DNA of 12,781 nucleotides from an uncultured Gardnerella sp. (GCA_947252975.1 CAMXWX010000026.1:1-12781); one strand, 5' to 3'; shown: positions 1-7,453, counted from the stretch's first letter. Notes: generated by a model not told the origin, from the sequence alone. Translations and numbers: made by a program.

Positions 1-123
1 AAAATGCACGCTTGTTTCTACCTCCTCCCCTCCAACTCCGAAGACATTATCTTTAAATACCCACTGTTTGTCATCAAGCAATGCCTTAAATTGGAACTTT
101 TTACCTTTAGGTATTCTTTCCAT
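1..123 (-). CDS. hypothetical protein, N-terminal part only (runs off the left edge)
   Basis: An open frame of 41 codons runs from an ATG at 123 to the edge of the window with no stop. It starts MERIPKGKKFQFKALLDDKQ. An AAAGGAG Shine-Dalgarno sequence lies about 6 nt before the ATG, and a good promoter lies about 40 nt further upstream, so the start looks real. The visible part is hydrophilic and lysine-rich, without a signal peptide or membrane segment. I do not recognise the family, and most of the protein may lie outside the window. Confidence 0.6.
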   Translation of the reverse strand, partial: MERIPKGKKFQFKALLDDKQWVFKDNVFGVGGEEVETSVHF

Positions 124-164
124 TTCAGTCTCCTTTGAACTGCAATGCTAAACTCTTGTAAATC

Positions 165-193
165 AATTTACTACATTGTTAAACAAACGTCAA
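165..193 (-). promoter_or_regulatory. sigma-70-type promoter of the left-edge gene
   Basis: Read on the minus strand, TTGACG (188-193) and TAAATT (165-170) are separated by exactly 17 nt, close to the consensus -35/-10 arrangement. The predicted start, near 158, leaves a leader of about 35 nt before the AAAGGAG ribosome binding site and the ATG at 123. The rest of the gap up to 413 shows no gene. Confidence 0.6.
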
Positions 194-319
194 TCCCTTA
201 AAATAATTACACGTTATCTACTTGCCGCGCTTGCAAACGCTTCGCGATGCAATGGGCAAACTCTCTAACTTCCTCTCCTACTATCGCCAGTAGCCGCAAC
301 CCCTGCCTATAACACTCAT

Positions 320-348
320 TTCACTCACAGTCCAGAAAAAGGTGTATA
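320..348 (+). promoter_or_regulatory. possible promoter of the MFS gene
   Basis: TTCACT (320-325) and TGTATA (343-348) are 17 nt apart, about 65 nt before the ATG at 414. The match to consensus is only moderate, and other AT-rich hexamers lie nearby (TATTAT near 361), so the exact promoter is uncertain. Confidence 0.3.
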
Positions 349-413
349 TCAAAAGGCATATATTATTCAGAATATGAAAGACATTCATAACATGAAAGAA
401 AAAAGAGAAGGAA

Positions 414-1676
414 ATGAACGCTTCGGCACGAATTCGCACAACTCTTATTATTGCCGTTTTATCGCTTAATGCTTTTCTTTTAACAAGCTGTAGATTTGGC
501 GTAAGCCTATATCTTTTAATACATGTCGACTTATCTCACGCAGCGCTTAACGCAGTGTCCGTAGCACTTATGACCTGCATAGCAGCACCGCTTGGCGGCA
601 TTATTGCAGATAAATATCCACCAACTAGATTGTTTATAGCGCTAACGTTCTGCTTTGCCTTGTTGTGTACTGGATACGGTTTCGCTTTAGTCGCACAGCA
701 TAATCTTATTGCTATTACGGTTACACTACTCGGCATAATATTCGGGTTCTTTACTGCATTTTCTTCACCTAATCAAAAAGTATTAATGGCATATAGCGTA
801 CCAACTGGCGAAAAAACCAAGTTTTTAGCAAGTATGCGTATGTGGATTAATCTCAGCAGGCTTGCTGCACCAGCGATTACTGGCATATTTGTTGATAGAT
901 GCAATCCGCTCATTTTCTTTACGAGCATTGCTATTGTGATGATATTAGCGGCGCTACCTCTACTGTTAGTTAATCTAAACCAGCAAGCACAAAATAGTGC
1001 AAACAATACGAAGACAGGAAGCAATAAAACTGCTGGTTTTGCAGCCTCTCTACACTATATGAAATCTACACCATGGTTAATAGTCTTAGGAATAGTATCC
1101 GCATTACAATCGGGATCATGGCTTGCTGCATTCAGACTAATGGGAGCACACCATTGTCTCACACTTTTTCATTCGGCATCCACGTGGGGAACAATAGTCA
1201 GCATATTTAACATTGGCATGATTGTAGGTTCAGTATTATGCAAATATATTGTGCTTCATTATGAGATTTTATACTCTATTTTATTACCTGGATTCCTCTC
1301 TATTCCTTTACTTATTTTCGCACTTAATAATTGGATTGCTCTTTTTCTTTGCTCTGCTTTCATTGCAGGTATTATTTTTGACGCCACTATTGTCTATGGG
1401 CAAACAGCTCTTCTCGACGGCATACCAACACGCATTCTCGGCGCAACTACTACTTTTACTTCTATTATGGAGCAATGCGGCATTATCGTAGGGTATGCAA
1501 GCGTACTAGCATGGGGAAATCTAAATTCATCATTATTCATAATGATTGCAGCTGGCGTAATACTTGTTTCAACAGGTATAGCCTTATGGATTATTCAAGC
1601 TCGTAAACAAACATACCCATCAATGCTTACCAAAGATTATTGGACACCATCAACATGGGTAAAAAGAAGCATATAA
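414..1676 (+). CDS. MFS transporter, drug-efflux-like (420 aa)
   Basis: This is an integral membrane protein of the usual major facilitator length, with about 12 hydrophobic segments split by a polar central loop at roughly residues 187-218 (rich in N, Q, K and T). Loop 2-3 carries an MFS motif A variant, GGIIADKYPPTRL (61-73), with Asp66 and Lys67. Residues 148-160 (SRLAAPAITGIFV) resemble the Pro/Gly-rich antiporter motif C of helix 5. It probably exports a small molecule by proton antiport across the cytoplasmic membrane, but the substrate cannot be read from sequence. The ATG at 414 has AGAAGG close by (2 nt spacing), and the other nearby ATGs (374, 392) are out of frame. LTSC at residues 23-26 looks like a lipobox but lies inside helix 1. 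The gene stands alone, upstream of the two-component operon. Confidence 0.85.
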   Translation: MNASARIRTTLIIAVLSLNAFLLTSCRFGVSLYLLIHVDLSHAALNAVSVALMTCIAAPLGGIIADKYPPTRLFIALTFCFALLCTGYGFALVAQHNLIAITVTLLGIIFGFFTAFSSPNQKVLMAYSVPTGEKTKFLASMRMWINLSRLAAPAITGIFVDRCNPLIFFTSIAIVMILAALPLLLVNLNQQAQNSANNTKTGSNKTAGFAASLHYMKSTPWLIVLGIVSALQSGSWLAAFRLMGAHHCLTLFHSASTWGTIVSIFNIGMIVGSVLCKYIVLHYEILYSILLPGFLSIPLLIFALNNWIALFLCSAFIAGIIFDATIVYGQTALLDGIPTRILGATTTFTSIMEQCGIIVGYASVLAWGNLNSSLFIMIAAGVILVSTGIALWIIQARKQTYPSMLTKDYWTPSTWVKRSI

Positions 1677-1678
1677 CA

Positions 1679-1708
1679 AGCTATTTAGCGCGAAAGCGCA
1701 ATAAAGCT
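1679..1708 (+). terminator. possible weak terminator hairpin after the MFS gene
   Basis: Just after the stop, a GCGC-GAAA-GCGC stem with a GNRA loop (1688-1699) is extended by imperfect AGCT/AGCT flanks. No T-run follows, so it may be only a transcript-end stem. Confidence 0.35.
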
Positions 1709-1748
1709 ATACAAATGCACACGGCATTATTCACTCAGCCATTGCCAA

Positions 1749-1822
1749 GCCTCAACCACATTGCTTTGAATCACTAAGCTTTAAGCGAACTTATTCGCTG
1801 CGGAGTAACCCCCGTAAGCTCT
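1749..1822 (-). pseudogene. detached 3' end of a HicB-like antitoxin gene (duplicate of 4452-4525)
   Basis: These 74 bp match 4452-4525 at about 68 positions, with constant offset 2703 and no gaps. On the minus strand the coding part (1774-1821) still reads ELTGVTPQRISSLKA followed by TAG. These are residues 119-133 and the stop of the antitoxin gene at 4477-4878. The match includes about 25 nt beyond the stop and ends abruptly at 1822, where the sequence becomes unrelated and no start or N-terminal part follows. It is best read as the remnant of a second copy or a partial duplication. A mobile intergenic repeat that supplied the 3' end of the intact gene is also possible. Confidence 0.75.
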
Positions 1823-1848
1823 CAGCGCCTGCCTTTATAAGATTCCCT

Positions 1849-1876
1849 TTGTAAAGGTTTTCCTAGACAAGATATT
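1849..1876 (+). promoter_or_regulatory. circuit motif copy 1, upstream of the response regulator
   Basis: TTGTAAAGGTTTT followed by CCTAGACAAGATATT. It matches 3812-3839 at 25 of 28 positions and lies about 58 nt before the ATG at 1934. TTGTAA and ATATTC are 17 nt apart, so it could be the promoter itself. Equally it could be a binding site for the regulator encoded just downstream. Confidence 0.6.
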
Positions 1877-1933
1877 CATCATACAAATTCAAGTATTATT
1901 ATTACTTAAATAATGCTTTTCTAAAGGAGCAAT

Positions 1934-2605
1934 ATGATAGCAAAGCATATTACTGTTGGCATTGTTGATGATGATTGTTTTTGTCTACACGGCCTAAAAA
2001 CATATATTGAACAGGTTGTTCCGTCCTGCAATATTTGCTGGTTGTCAACATGTGCCGATCAAGCAATTCAGTTTTGTCAAAATCGATGCCCAGACGTGCT
2101 GCTAATTGACATGTATATGTCTGGGGTTTCGGGAATTAAAATATTATACGAATTGCGAAGAAGACACTCGCTCCCAATAATAATTGCTATAACTTCATTT
2201 CCTATCAACGATTATGCATTAAAAGCATCGGCAGCAGGCGCGCAAGGCATTGTTGGGAAAAACCACCCAGAAACTATTTGCGCTATGCTTAGCAGTATTA
2301 TCCAAGGCGCGTTCAAGCCGCAAATAATAGGCGATCTTCATTTTGACGACACGATGACAGCATTTCAACGTTTGCAAAATAAGCCAAAAAAGGGACGCCT
2401 TGCTTTAACGGATCATGAGACTGAAATTGTAAAGTTGTGCAGTAAAGGCATGACCAATGCGCAAATCGCTAAACGTTTATTTGTTGAAACTTGTACTGTG
2501 GAAACTATCCTTCGTCGCGTGTTCAAAAAGTTGAATGTGACGAATCGTTCACAACTTATTACCACATGGCTGCATGATGAATATTTAGGAAATGATACAC
2601 AATGA
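1934..2605 (+). CDS. response regulator, NarL/FixJ (LuxR-HTH) family (223 aa)
   Basis: This is a two-domain transcription regulator of typical length. The N-terminal receiver domain (about 6-125) has the acidic pocket Asp12-Asp13 in VDDD, the phospho-acceptor Asp59 in LLIDM, Thr87 in AITS and Lys109 in GKN, so all the residues needed for phosphorylation are present. The C-terminal LuxR-type helix-turn-helix (about 157-215) contains TDHETEIVKLCSKGMTNAQIA and a VFKKLNVTNRSQL recognition part. AAGGAG lies 4 nt before the ATG. The stop overlaps the start of the kinase gene by 4 nt, so the two are translationally coupled and presumably cognate partners. It is cysteine-rich for a regulator (8 Cys). 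The motif at 1849 occurs twice more before the small membrane protein gene, suggesting autoregulation plus control of that gene. Confidence 0.93.
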   Translation: MIAKHITVGIVDDDCFCLHGLKTYIEQVVPSCNICWLSTCADQAIQFCQNRCPDVLLIDMYMSGVSGIKILYELRRRHSLPIIIAITSFPINDYALKASAAGAQGIVGKNHPETICAMLSSIIQGAFKPQIIGDLHFDDTMTAFQRLQNKPKKGRLALTDHETEIVKLCSKGMTNAQIAKRLFVETCTVETILRRVFKKLNVTNRSQLITTWLHDEYLGNDTQ

Positions 2606-3762
2606 TTATTTTCTTAATGCGTCGTTTACGAGAAAAGCTTATTGACAATAAAACATTTTTACTATTGGGATGTTTGTCAAGCGCAATGGATGCATATATT
2701 TACTCAAATAGCGACAATAGCACAATACAACTTGTTATAGTTTACATGATTCTTGCTGCTATGAATCTGTTCCTTTGCTTGCTCCCGCATTTTATGAGCA
2801 TGTGCTATATTTTTGTGCACCTCAGCATTCTTGTTATTCCTAGTCTGAATCTTCCACCAGTAACTTTCGGGCTCATCATATCATTTGTTTTTATTTCATA
2901 TTTATATCCGATTCAATTTACACTACCTTTATTCTTAGTAATAGATGCATTACACTACGTTGCATACCGATACCTATCAACTTTGTCTTTCAAGTATCTT
3001 ATTGCTTACCTTTTAATAAATATATTTTGCGTTTGCACTGGTATTATTTTGCGCATTTATCACCAAAAAATGGTTCTTTATGAAAAAGATAGGCAAACAA
3101 TTAATAATCTTAATTTGGCTGTGCGAATGCACGATAAATTAACTAATAAGATTGCAGATATTGCACTACAAAGTAAAATAGCATTACTTGACAAGTCTAT
3201 TTCTAAAAAGCAACGAGAAGCTATTGAAGAAATAAATGATTTGGCAGATCAGGCTTTTGAAGAAGGTCATAATATTATCGACATTCTACGTGGAAATACT
3301 GCTAAGCATGATGCTCGAAGCGAGTTCATTCAGCGCATTGAAGATACGCTACAAATGAACGACTCAATCAATGAATCATGTGGATTAAAAGGAAGATCCA
3401 TATGCAATATATCTAGTAACGATATTCCTGAAGACATTAGCGATGAAATCATCTGTGAAGTTATTGAATTAATCGAAGAACTATATTTGAACATTCGAAA
3501 ATATGCTTCTTTAGTTTATTACATCAGAATTTCGATACGCGAAAAACAAATTGTTATAAAACAGTTCAATGTTCGATTTTTGGGCAAGAAAAGTAAAGAT
3601 GTGATTCGCGCAGTATCTCAAAAAGGGCTTCTGCTTCATCGCGATACCCTAAAGCATTTAGGCGGTTCACTTTATTTTCGAGCCTTTGGCAAGTATTGGG
3701 AATGTAATGCAGTTATCCCTTTCAAAAATGAACATAACCGTATAAATAGTATACTTTACTGA
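2602..3762 (+). CDS. membrane sensor histidine kinase with divergent catalytic domain (386 aa)
   Basis: Partner of the preceding regulator, joined by an ATGA start/stop overlap. Residues about 17-151 form five or six hydrophobic segments with very short loops, so the signal is probably sensed within or at the membrane. A helical region follows (about 160-230) with RMHDKL, where His177 is the likely phosphorylated residue and Asp178 matches the HD pair of HisKA_3/DesK-type kinases. The position occupied by Gln in the DxxxQ phosphatase motif is Asn182. The ATP-binding domain (about 275-375) keeps an N-box-like EELYLNIRKYA with Asn297, but I cannot find a DxGxG G1 box. GLLLHRDTLKHLGGSLYF (343-359) resembles the end of the ATP lid. 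It is either a very divergent or a catalytically weak kinase. Assignment rests on position and the H and N boxes. Confidence 0.82.
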   Translation: MIIFLMRRLREKLIDNKTFLLLGCLSSAMDAYIYSNSDNSTIQLVIVYMILAAMNLFLCLLPHFMSMCYIFVHLSILVIPSLNLPPVTFGLIISFVFISYLYPIQFTLPLFLVIDALHYVAYRYLSTLSFKYLIAYLLINIFCVCTGIILRIYHQKMVLYEKDRQTINNLNLAVRMHDKLTNKIADIALQSKIALLDKSISKKQREAIEEINDLADQAFEEGHNIIDILRGNTAKHDARSEFIQRIEDTLQMNDSINESCGLKGRSICNISSNDIPEDISDEIICEVIELIEELYLNIRKYASLVYYIRISIREKQIVIKQFNVRFLGKKSKDVIRAVSQKGLLLHRDTLKHLGGSLYFRAFGKYWECNAVIPFKNEHNRINSILY

Positions 3763-3811
3763 TTCAGTTTAAAAGATTAATGAATCTTGAGTAGTTTTAA
3801 TTAGTAATTAT

Positions 3812-3839
3812 TTGTAAAGGTTTTCATATACAAGATATT
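3812..3839 (+). promoter_or_regulatory. circuit motif copy 2
   Basis: TTGTAAAGGTTTT followed by CATATACAAGATATT, nearly identical to 1849-1876. TTGTA and TACAA form an inverted pair within it. TTGTAA and ATATTG are 17 nt apart. It starts exactly 60 bp before copy 3 and about 85 bp before the small membrane protein gene. Confidence 0.6.
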
Positions 3840-3871
3840 GTTTACCTTTTAGCGCGACATTAATTTATAAA

Positions 3872-3898
3872 TTGTAAAGGTTTTATATACACAATTAT
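3872..3898 (+). promoter_or_regulatory. circuit motif copy 3
   Basis: TTGTAAAGGTTTT followed by ATATACACAATTATT. The first 13 bases are identical to copies 1 and 2, and the remainder is related but one base shorter. It lies 25 nt before the ATG at 3924. The exact 60-bp step from copy 2 would place two bound proteins on nearly the same face of the helix. Confidence 0.58.
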
Positions 3899-3923
3899 TT
3901 TCTTGTATTAGAAGGAGAAGAAT

Positions 3924-4295
3924 ATGAGTAATTTAGAAGATACAAAAGCACAAATTCCGTCCGTATTTTGGACAATAGCCAATGGCGTATTTCTTGCTAG
4001 CGGAATTGCGCTGATTGTAATGCGTAATGATTATCTATGGGGAGTGCCTCAAATTATCGCTGGATTATTTGGTCTTGCAACCATATTTCTCATTAAAAAA
4101 CCGTGGTGCGCGCAACTATATTTTATAGTATCTTCACTAGCCGTAATAGCAAATGGGCTTATGGAAATATTCGGCATAATCCACGGATCTGGATACGGTT
4201 ATGTTCCGCTGATTATTGGTATAATTGTTCTTCTATTTATAGGCCTTGATAAGGATGAAAGTTCAAAAGCTCTTGGCATAGCCAAAAATAAGTAA
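3924..4295 (+). CDS. small four-helix membrane protein of unknown function (123 aa)
   Basis: It has four hydrophobic segments at about residues 13-33, 40-57, 63-84 and 92-108. The N terminus is short and polar and the C-terminal tail is charged (DKDESSKALGIAKNK). There is no signal peptide cleavage site and no catalytic motif that I recognise. AAGGAG lies 6 nt before the ATG. Two copies of the motif that also precedes the response regulator lie directly upstream, so it is probably a target of that two-component system. It may act in signal feedback, envelope stress or immunity to a membrane-active compound, but these roles are guesses from context. A strong hairpin follows the gene. Confidence 0.8.
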   Translation: MSNLEDTKAQIPSVFWTIANGVFLASGIALIVMRNDYLWGVPQIIAGLFGLATIFLIKKPWCAQLYFIVSSLAVIANGLMEIFGIIHGSGYGYVPLIIGIIVLLFIGLDKDESSKALGIAKNK

Positions 4296-4340
4296 AAGCA
4301 TTAGACTGCGAATTTTAATATAAAAACATATCACAATTTT

Positions 4341-4383
4341 CAAAGGCCAAGCTGTAGCAATGTATCCTACGACTTGGCCTTTG
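4341..4383 (+). terminator. terminator hairpin between convergent genes
   Basis: An 11-bp perfect stem (CAAAGGCCAAG at 4341-4351, CTTGGCCTTTG at 4373-4383) encloses a 21-nt loop that can add a GTAG/CTAC pairing. The T-richness downstream on the plus strand is modest (ATTATTTATC). On the minus strand the stem is followed by TGAAAATTG. It lies between a plus-strand and a minus-strand gene and may serve both. Confidence 0.7.
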
Positions 4384-4406
4384 ATTATTTATCTGTTAAT
4401 GATTTG

Positions 4407-4446
4407 TTTTGCATAGAGTTTATATGTTACTGAGTGATTGACTTGC
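4407..4446. repeat. 40-bp dispersed intergenic repeat, copy A
   Basis: Starts TTTTGCATAGAGTTTATATG and ends GAGTGATTGACTTGC. It matches 8599-8638 in the same orientation with a single T/C difference. The flanks are unrelated on both sides. It lies between the terminator and the end of the antitoxin gene. Confidence 0.75.
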
Positions 4447-4476
4447 GCATAGCCCCAACCACATTGCATTAAGTTA

Positions 4477-4878
4477 CTAAGCTTTAAGCGAACTTATTCG
4501 CTGCGGAGTAACTCCCGTAAGCTCTGCAACATCACGAACCGTCAATCCCTGATTCCTTAATAAGCGGACCGTTTCACGCATAAGCATAGACGCTTCTTCT
4601 TGAGTTTTTATAGCTGCAGATTTTGCATCTAACATGCGCTGAAGCATAAGCTCATCTTGCTCACTAAGTTTCGGAGTTACTTTCACGCCATTGACTTTAA
4701 CATTTAAAGTTGCAGCAGCGTCTTTTACCATTGCTGCAACCTGATCAAGTCTACGTACTTGAGTAAATAATCCTGGTATTTCTGACACTTCTATAGCCCA
4801 CCAGCCATCGCATCTGCGAGCTATAGCGGTCACCATTTGTAAACAAGTCGTTGCATCATCATGATCAGTAGCACTCAT
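4477..4878 (-). CDS. HicB-like antitoxin with C-terminal HTH, no HicA neighbour (133 aa)
   Basis: Residues about 16-65 fit the HicB fold: GWWAIEVSEIPGLFTQVRRL resembles the family's D-G-W-x-A-x-x-x-E-x-P-G pattern, and the helix DQVAAMVKDAAATLNV follows. A polar helical linker (about 70-105) leads to a helix-turn-helix, LTVRDVAELTGVTPQRISSL (112-131), so it should bind DNA. HicB proteins normally neutralise a small HicA RNase encoded next to them. Neither flank holds one, so this is an orphan regulator or a relic of a toxin-antitoxin pair. The ATG at 4878 is the furthest possible start, because an in-frame TAA lies two codons upstream. Its ribosome site is poor (TTGGAG 14 nt away), and Met15 is an alternative start. 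An inverted repeat in the promoter suggests autorepression. Its last codons are duplicated at 1749-1822. Confidence 0.8.
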   Translation of the reverse strand: MSATDHDDATTCLQMVTAIARRCDGWWAIEVSEIPGLFTQVRRLDQVAAMVKDAAATLNVKVNGVKVTPKLSEQDELMLQRMLDAKSAAIKTQEEASMLMRETVRLLRNQGLTVRDVAELTGVTPQRISSLKA

Positions 4879-4920
4879 TGATTAAGTCTTTTCTCCAACT
4901 CTTTTCGCTTCACACACATA

Positions 4921-4956
4921 AGTATATGCCTATTTATCAATTAAGTAAATAGGCAT
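4921..4956 (-). promoter_or_regulatory. promoter and palindromic operator of the antitoxin gene
   Basis: On the minus strand TTTACT (4944-4949) and TATACT (4921-4926) are 17 nt apart. An 11-bp perfect inverted repeat, ATGCCTATTTA (4926-4936) with TAAATAGGCAT (4946-4956), covers the -35 hexamer and the spacer up to the -10. A dimeric HTH protein bound there would block RNA polymerase, the usual autoregulation of antitoxin genes. Binding by the HicB-like product is inferred. Confidence 0.62.
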
Positions 4957-4995
4957 TGCATACAAAATCAGCACAATGAAGTTATACAAATGCAA

Positions 4996-5520
4996 TTACA
5001 TCACAGGACAATTAGTTTGCACATCCTGTTGGAATCCTGACGGATCTCCTAGTTTTGCTTTACGCATGTGCTCTTTGAAAAAGTTTCTCGTTGCATCATC
5101 ACAACGGTCTGGACCCATAAACGGCATGCTAGGCACTTTTTCGAGCTCACGCAAAGCTTTACTTGCCGCTTGTTCATTACTAGCATACGTGTCTAACCAT
5201 TGCCGCTCCCAAGCACACTGATAATAATTAGATGCTTGCGTATCGCCATATCCACTCTGGAACTGAGCGTCTTTTTCTTCTCCAACCAAGTTTGCAGGAG
5301 CTTTATATTTTTCAGGCCAACTAAGCTTTGCAACGGACTCCTGATATTCCTTCTCTATATGAGCAAAATCAACAGTCTCTCTAGGTGAACTATTTTGCGA
5401 GCGCGCGCCACCCATACCGCTCGCATTATTGTTGCCTACTCCTCCACACGCATTAAACATAAGAATCGCACTAAGCACACCAACAATAAGAGTTGCTTTA
5501 CCAATAGTATGATTATTCAT
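4996..5520 (-). CDS. putative lipoprotein of unknown function (174 aa)
   Basis: The first 25 residues look like a lipoprotein signal: a polar start with a lysine (MNNHTIGK), a hydrophobic core, then FNAC with Cys25. The lipobox is imperfect because Phe rather than Leu is at -3. A Gly/Asn/Ser-rich linker follows (26-48), then a soluble, mostly helical, charged domain containing three further cysteines (YYQCAW, DRCDD and TNCPVM at the very end), which may form an extracytoplasmic disulfide. I do not recognise the family. AAGGAA lies 5 nt before the ATG. It begins 27 nt after the permease gene and is probably the last gene of the ABC operon, so its product may act with that transporter at the outer face of the membrane. 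No terminator is obvious before the antitoxin promoter. Confidence 0.75.
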   Translation of the reverse strand: MNNHTIGKATLIVGVLSAILMFNACGGVGNNNASGMGGARSQNSSPRETVDFAHIEKEYQESVAKLSWPEKYKAPANLVGEEKDAQFQSGYGDTQASNYYQCAWERQWLDTYASNEQAASKALRELEKVPSMPFMGPDRCDDATRNFFKEHMRKAKLGDPSGFQQDVQTNCPVM

Positions 5521-5547
5521 TATTCCTTCTTTCTTATTTTTTGAAAA

Positions 5548-6759
5548 TTAACGCAATGCTAATGCTGGCTGTAAACGCGATGCTTTTATTGCCGGCACCA
5601 CACTTCCAGCAAGTGCTGTTATAAAAGCCGCAATAACAGCTCCAATAGCAGCTTCATATGGGTAAACTGGCGGACTAACTGGACTTGATGCATCCCAAAA
5701 ACTTGATGCTATAGACACAAGACCAAAAGAAACAGCGACGGCAGCAATCGAAACTATTAGTGCTAAAATAATCGCACTGCCTAACACGAGTGAAGCAATC
5801 GACCATCTAGTAGCACCCAAGGCTCTACGTATAAGCAGTTCATGTGTGCGCTGTTCCAACGATGCTAAACCAATATTGATTAAACCTAACGCGGAAACAA
5901 AAAGCAATAATGCTGCTACGATAGCAAAACTTAATTGCAATACTGTTATCACATTCTCGTAATCATCACTATTATCATGTCTTCTAATTTCGTTTACTTG
6001 CCCACCACAACAGTCATAAAGAGCATCTGAAACATAAGATTTAATTGATTTTTGAGAACGATTTTCTTTATTTAACCAGTAGATTGAGCCTTGAGCTTCT
6101 TTTTGAGAATATTCCCAAAGAGTTGGAGCATAACGTAACAAGCCTAGAATATTCACGTATACTTTTGCCGAGTCTACGCCATCATTCACAACTCCAACAA
6201 TCCTTATAGGACTCATTCGTGTTGTTTTGCGAGAAGTAATAAATGCTACTTCACCAATCTTGTATCTTTTGTTAGCAGATTGGTTTACTACCATTTCTAA
6301 TGCGTTGTTTTTAGCGCTATTACTAAACCATCTTCCACTTACAATAGGTAAGTTATAAACTTTGTTGTATCCTGCCGTAGTGTAAACAGCATCAACATAT
6401 TGAAGATTGCTGGTCTTATATTCTTCGCTTATTTTTACACTCTTCGAGGCTGGCATAGAAGCGCTAAACAGTAGTCCAGTGTTTGGTTGTAGCATAACGT
6501 TAGCGTTACGATTTGCGGATTCAATGCGATTTAAGAATTTGTTAAATACTGAATATTCGTCAAAATTTTGTGCTGAAAAAGTAATCTCGTATGTTGGTCT
6601 ACGACCGTTTAGCTGTTCGTTAGTTGCAATAAGATAGTCCTTACCAACCGTGCCGATAAGCACTGACGCAATAACGGCAATGATGCCAATAAACATTGAA
6701 AAACCTGTGAGGAAGGATCTCATAGGAGACAGGCGCAAATCTTTAAGCAGCATAATCAT
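5548..6759 (-). CDS. FtsX-like ABC transporter permease, MacB type (403 aa)
   Basis: The architecture is that of MacB/FtsX permeases. One N-terminal helix (about 17-40) is followed by a large extracytoplasmic domain (about 45-270), then three helices near 274-300, 322-350 and 370-392. The FtsX core has GLINIGLASLEQRTHELLI before RRALGAT, and the C terminus has VVPAIKASRLQPALALR, both typical of the family. With its ATPase it should work as a mechanotransmission-type pump or envelope factor, not as a channel importer. The frame is open to a GTG at 6768. I chose ATG 6759 because GGAAGG lies 11 nt before it but only 2 nt before the GTG; ATG 6753 is also possible. It overlaps the ATPase gene by 17 nt, so translation is coupled. 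The external domain contains a Cys-Cys pair. Confidence 0.9.
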   Translation of the reverse strand: MIMLLKDLRLSPMRSFLTGFSMFIGIIAVIASVLIGTVGKDYLIATNEQLNGRRPTYEITFSAQNFDEYSVFNKFLNRIESANRNANVMLQPNTGLLFSASMPASKSVKISEEYKTSNLQYVDAVYTTAGYNKVYNLPIVSGRWFSNSAKNNALEMVVNQSANKRYKIGEVAFITSRKTTRMSPIRIVGVVNDGVDSAKVYVNILGLLRYAPTLWEYSQKEAQGSIYWLNKENRSQKSIKSYVSDALYDCCGGQVNEIRRHDNSDDYENVITVLQLSFAIVAALLLFVSALGLINIGLASLEQRTHELLIRRALGATRWSIASLVLGSAIILALIVSIAAVAVSFGLVSIASSFWDASSPVSPPVYPYEAAIGAVIAAFITALAGSVVPAIKASRLQPALALR

Positions 6760-7453
6760 AAAGAACACCGCCTTCCATAGTAAAAATGTGAGAGCAAGAA
6801 CGAGCCACTTTCATATCATGAGTGACTAATAGTAATGTTGTTCCAGATTCTTGAACACGATCATGCAACACTTGAAGCACTTTTTCTCCCGTACTACTAT
6901 CGAGCGCGCCAGTTGGCTCATCGCAAATAAGTAATTCGGGATTAGTAACTAAGGCACGCGCTATCGCGACTCTCTGCTGTTCACCGCCTGATAGCCTTCC
7001 AGGGTATTCGTTTAGTTTATCTTGCAATCCAACAGCACATAATGCTTCTTCTATCGTTTTTCTTCTTGTCTGCTTGCTTTGTTGTAGTCCTGCGTATAAA
7101 AGCGGCAACTCAACATTTTCTCTAATGCTTAAATGCTTAATAAGCGAATAGTTTTGAAAAACAAAACCAATATTTCTAGCGCGCATATGCGATACTGTAC
7201 TATCACTACACTTTTGGATTGACTTGCCAGAATAATAGTATTTTCCAGTAAAATTTTTATTCAAAAATCCAATAATAGAAATAAGACTCGTTTTGCCAGA
7301 TCCAGACCTGCCAACTACCGCATATGTTTCACCTTGGTTAAGTAGCATAGAAACAGAGTTGACAGTGGTAAGCCATTCGCCATTGCCTAGTTTTACACGC
7401 GCTGACACGTCTTGTAATTCAACCAGTGGAACAGGATTGTTCTCCATAATCAT
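6743..7453 (-). CDS. ABC transporter ATPase, MacB/LolD family (236 aa)
   Basis: A complete nucleotide-binding subunit of the usual length. It has Walker A GRSGSGKT (48-55), the Q-loop glutamine in FVFQNYSL (Gln100), the signature LSGGEQQR (154-161), Walker B LLICDEP with Asp178 and Glu179, the D-loop ALDSSTGE, and the H-loop THD (His212). [12 protein letters not shown] after the Q-loop and [12 protein letters not shown] are characteristic of MacB/LolD/FtsE-type ATPases that pair with FtsX-like permeases. AGGAG lies 5 nt before the ATG. The ATG overlaps the TGA of the adaptor gene (ATGA), and the 3' end overlaps the permease. All catalytic residues are present, so it should hydrolyse ATP on the cytoplasmic side and drive the permease encoded next. 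Confidence 0.94.
   Translation of the reverse strand: MIMENNPVPLVELQDVSARVKLGNGEWLTTVNSVSMLLNQGETYAVVGRSGSGKTSLISIIGFLNKNFTGKYYYSGKSIQKCSDSTVSHMRARNIGFVFQNYSLIKHLSIRENVELPLLYAGLQQSKQTRRKTIEEALCAVGLQDKLNEYPGRLSGGEQQRVAIARALVTNPELLICDEPTGALDSSTGEKVLQVLHDRVQESGTTLLLVTHDMKVARSCSHIFTMEGGVLYDYAA

Noticed and set aside
4976..5388. Plus-strand frames opposite the small lipoprotein gene
   Set aside because: They are antisense to a gene with a good start, signal peptide and operon position, and have no ribosome site of their own.
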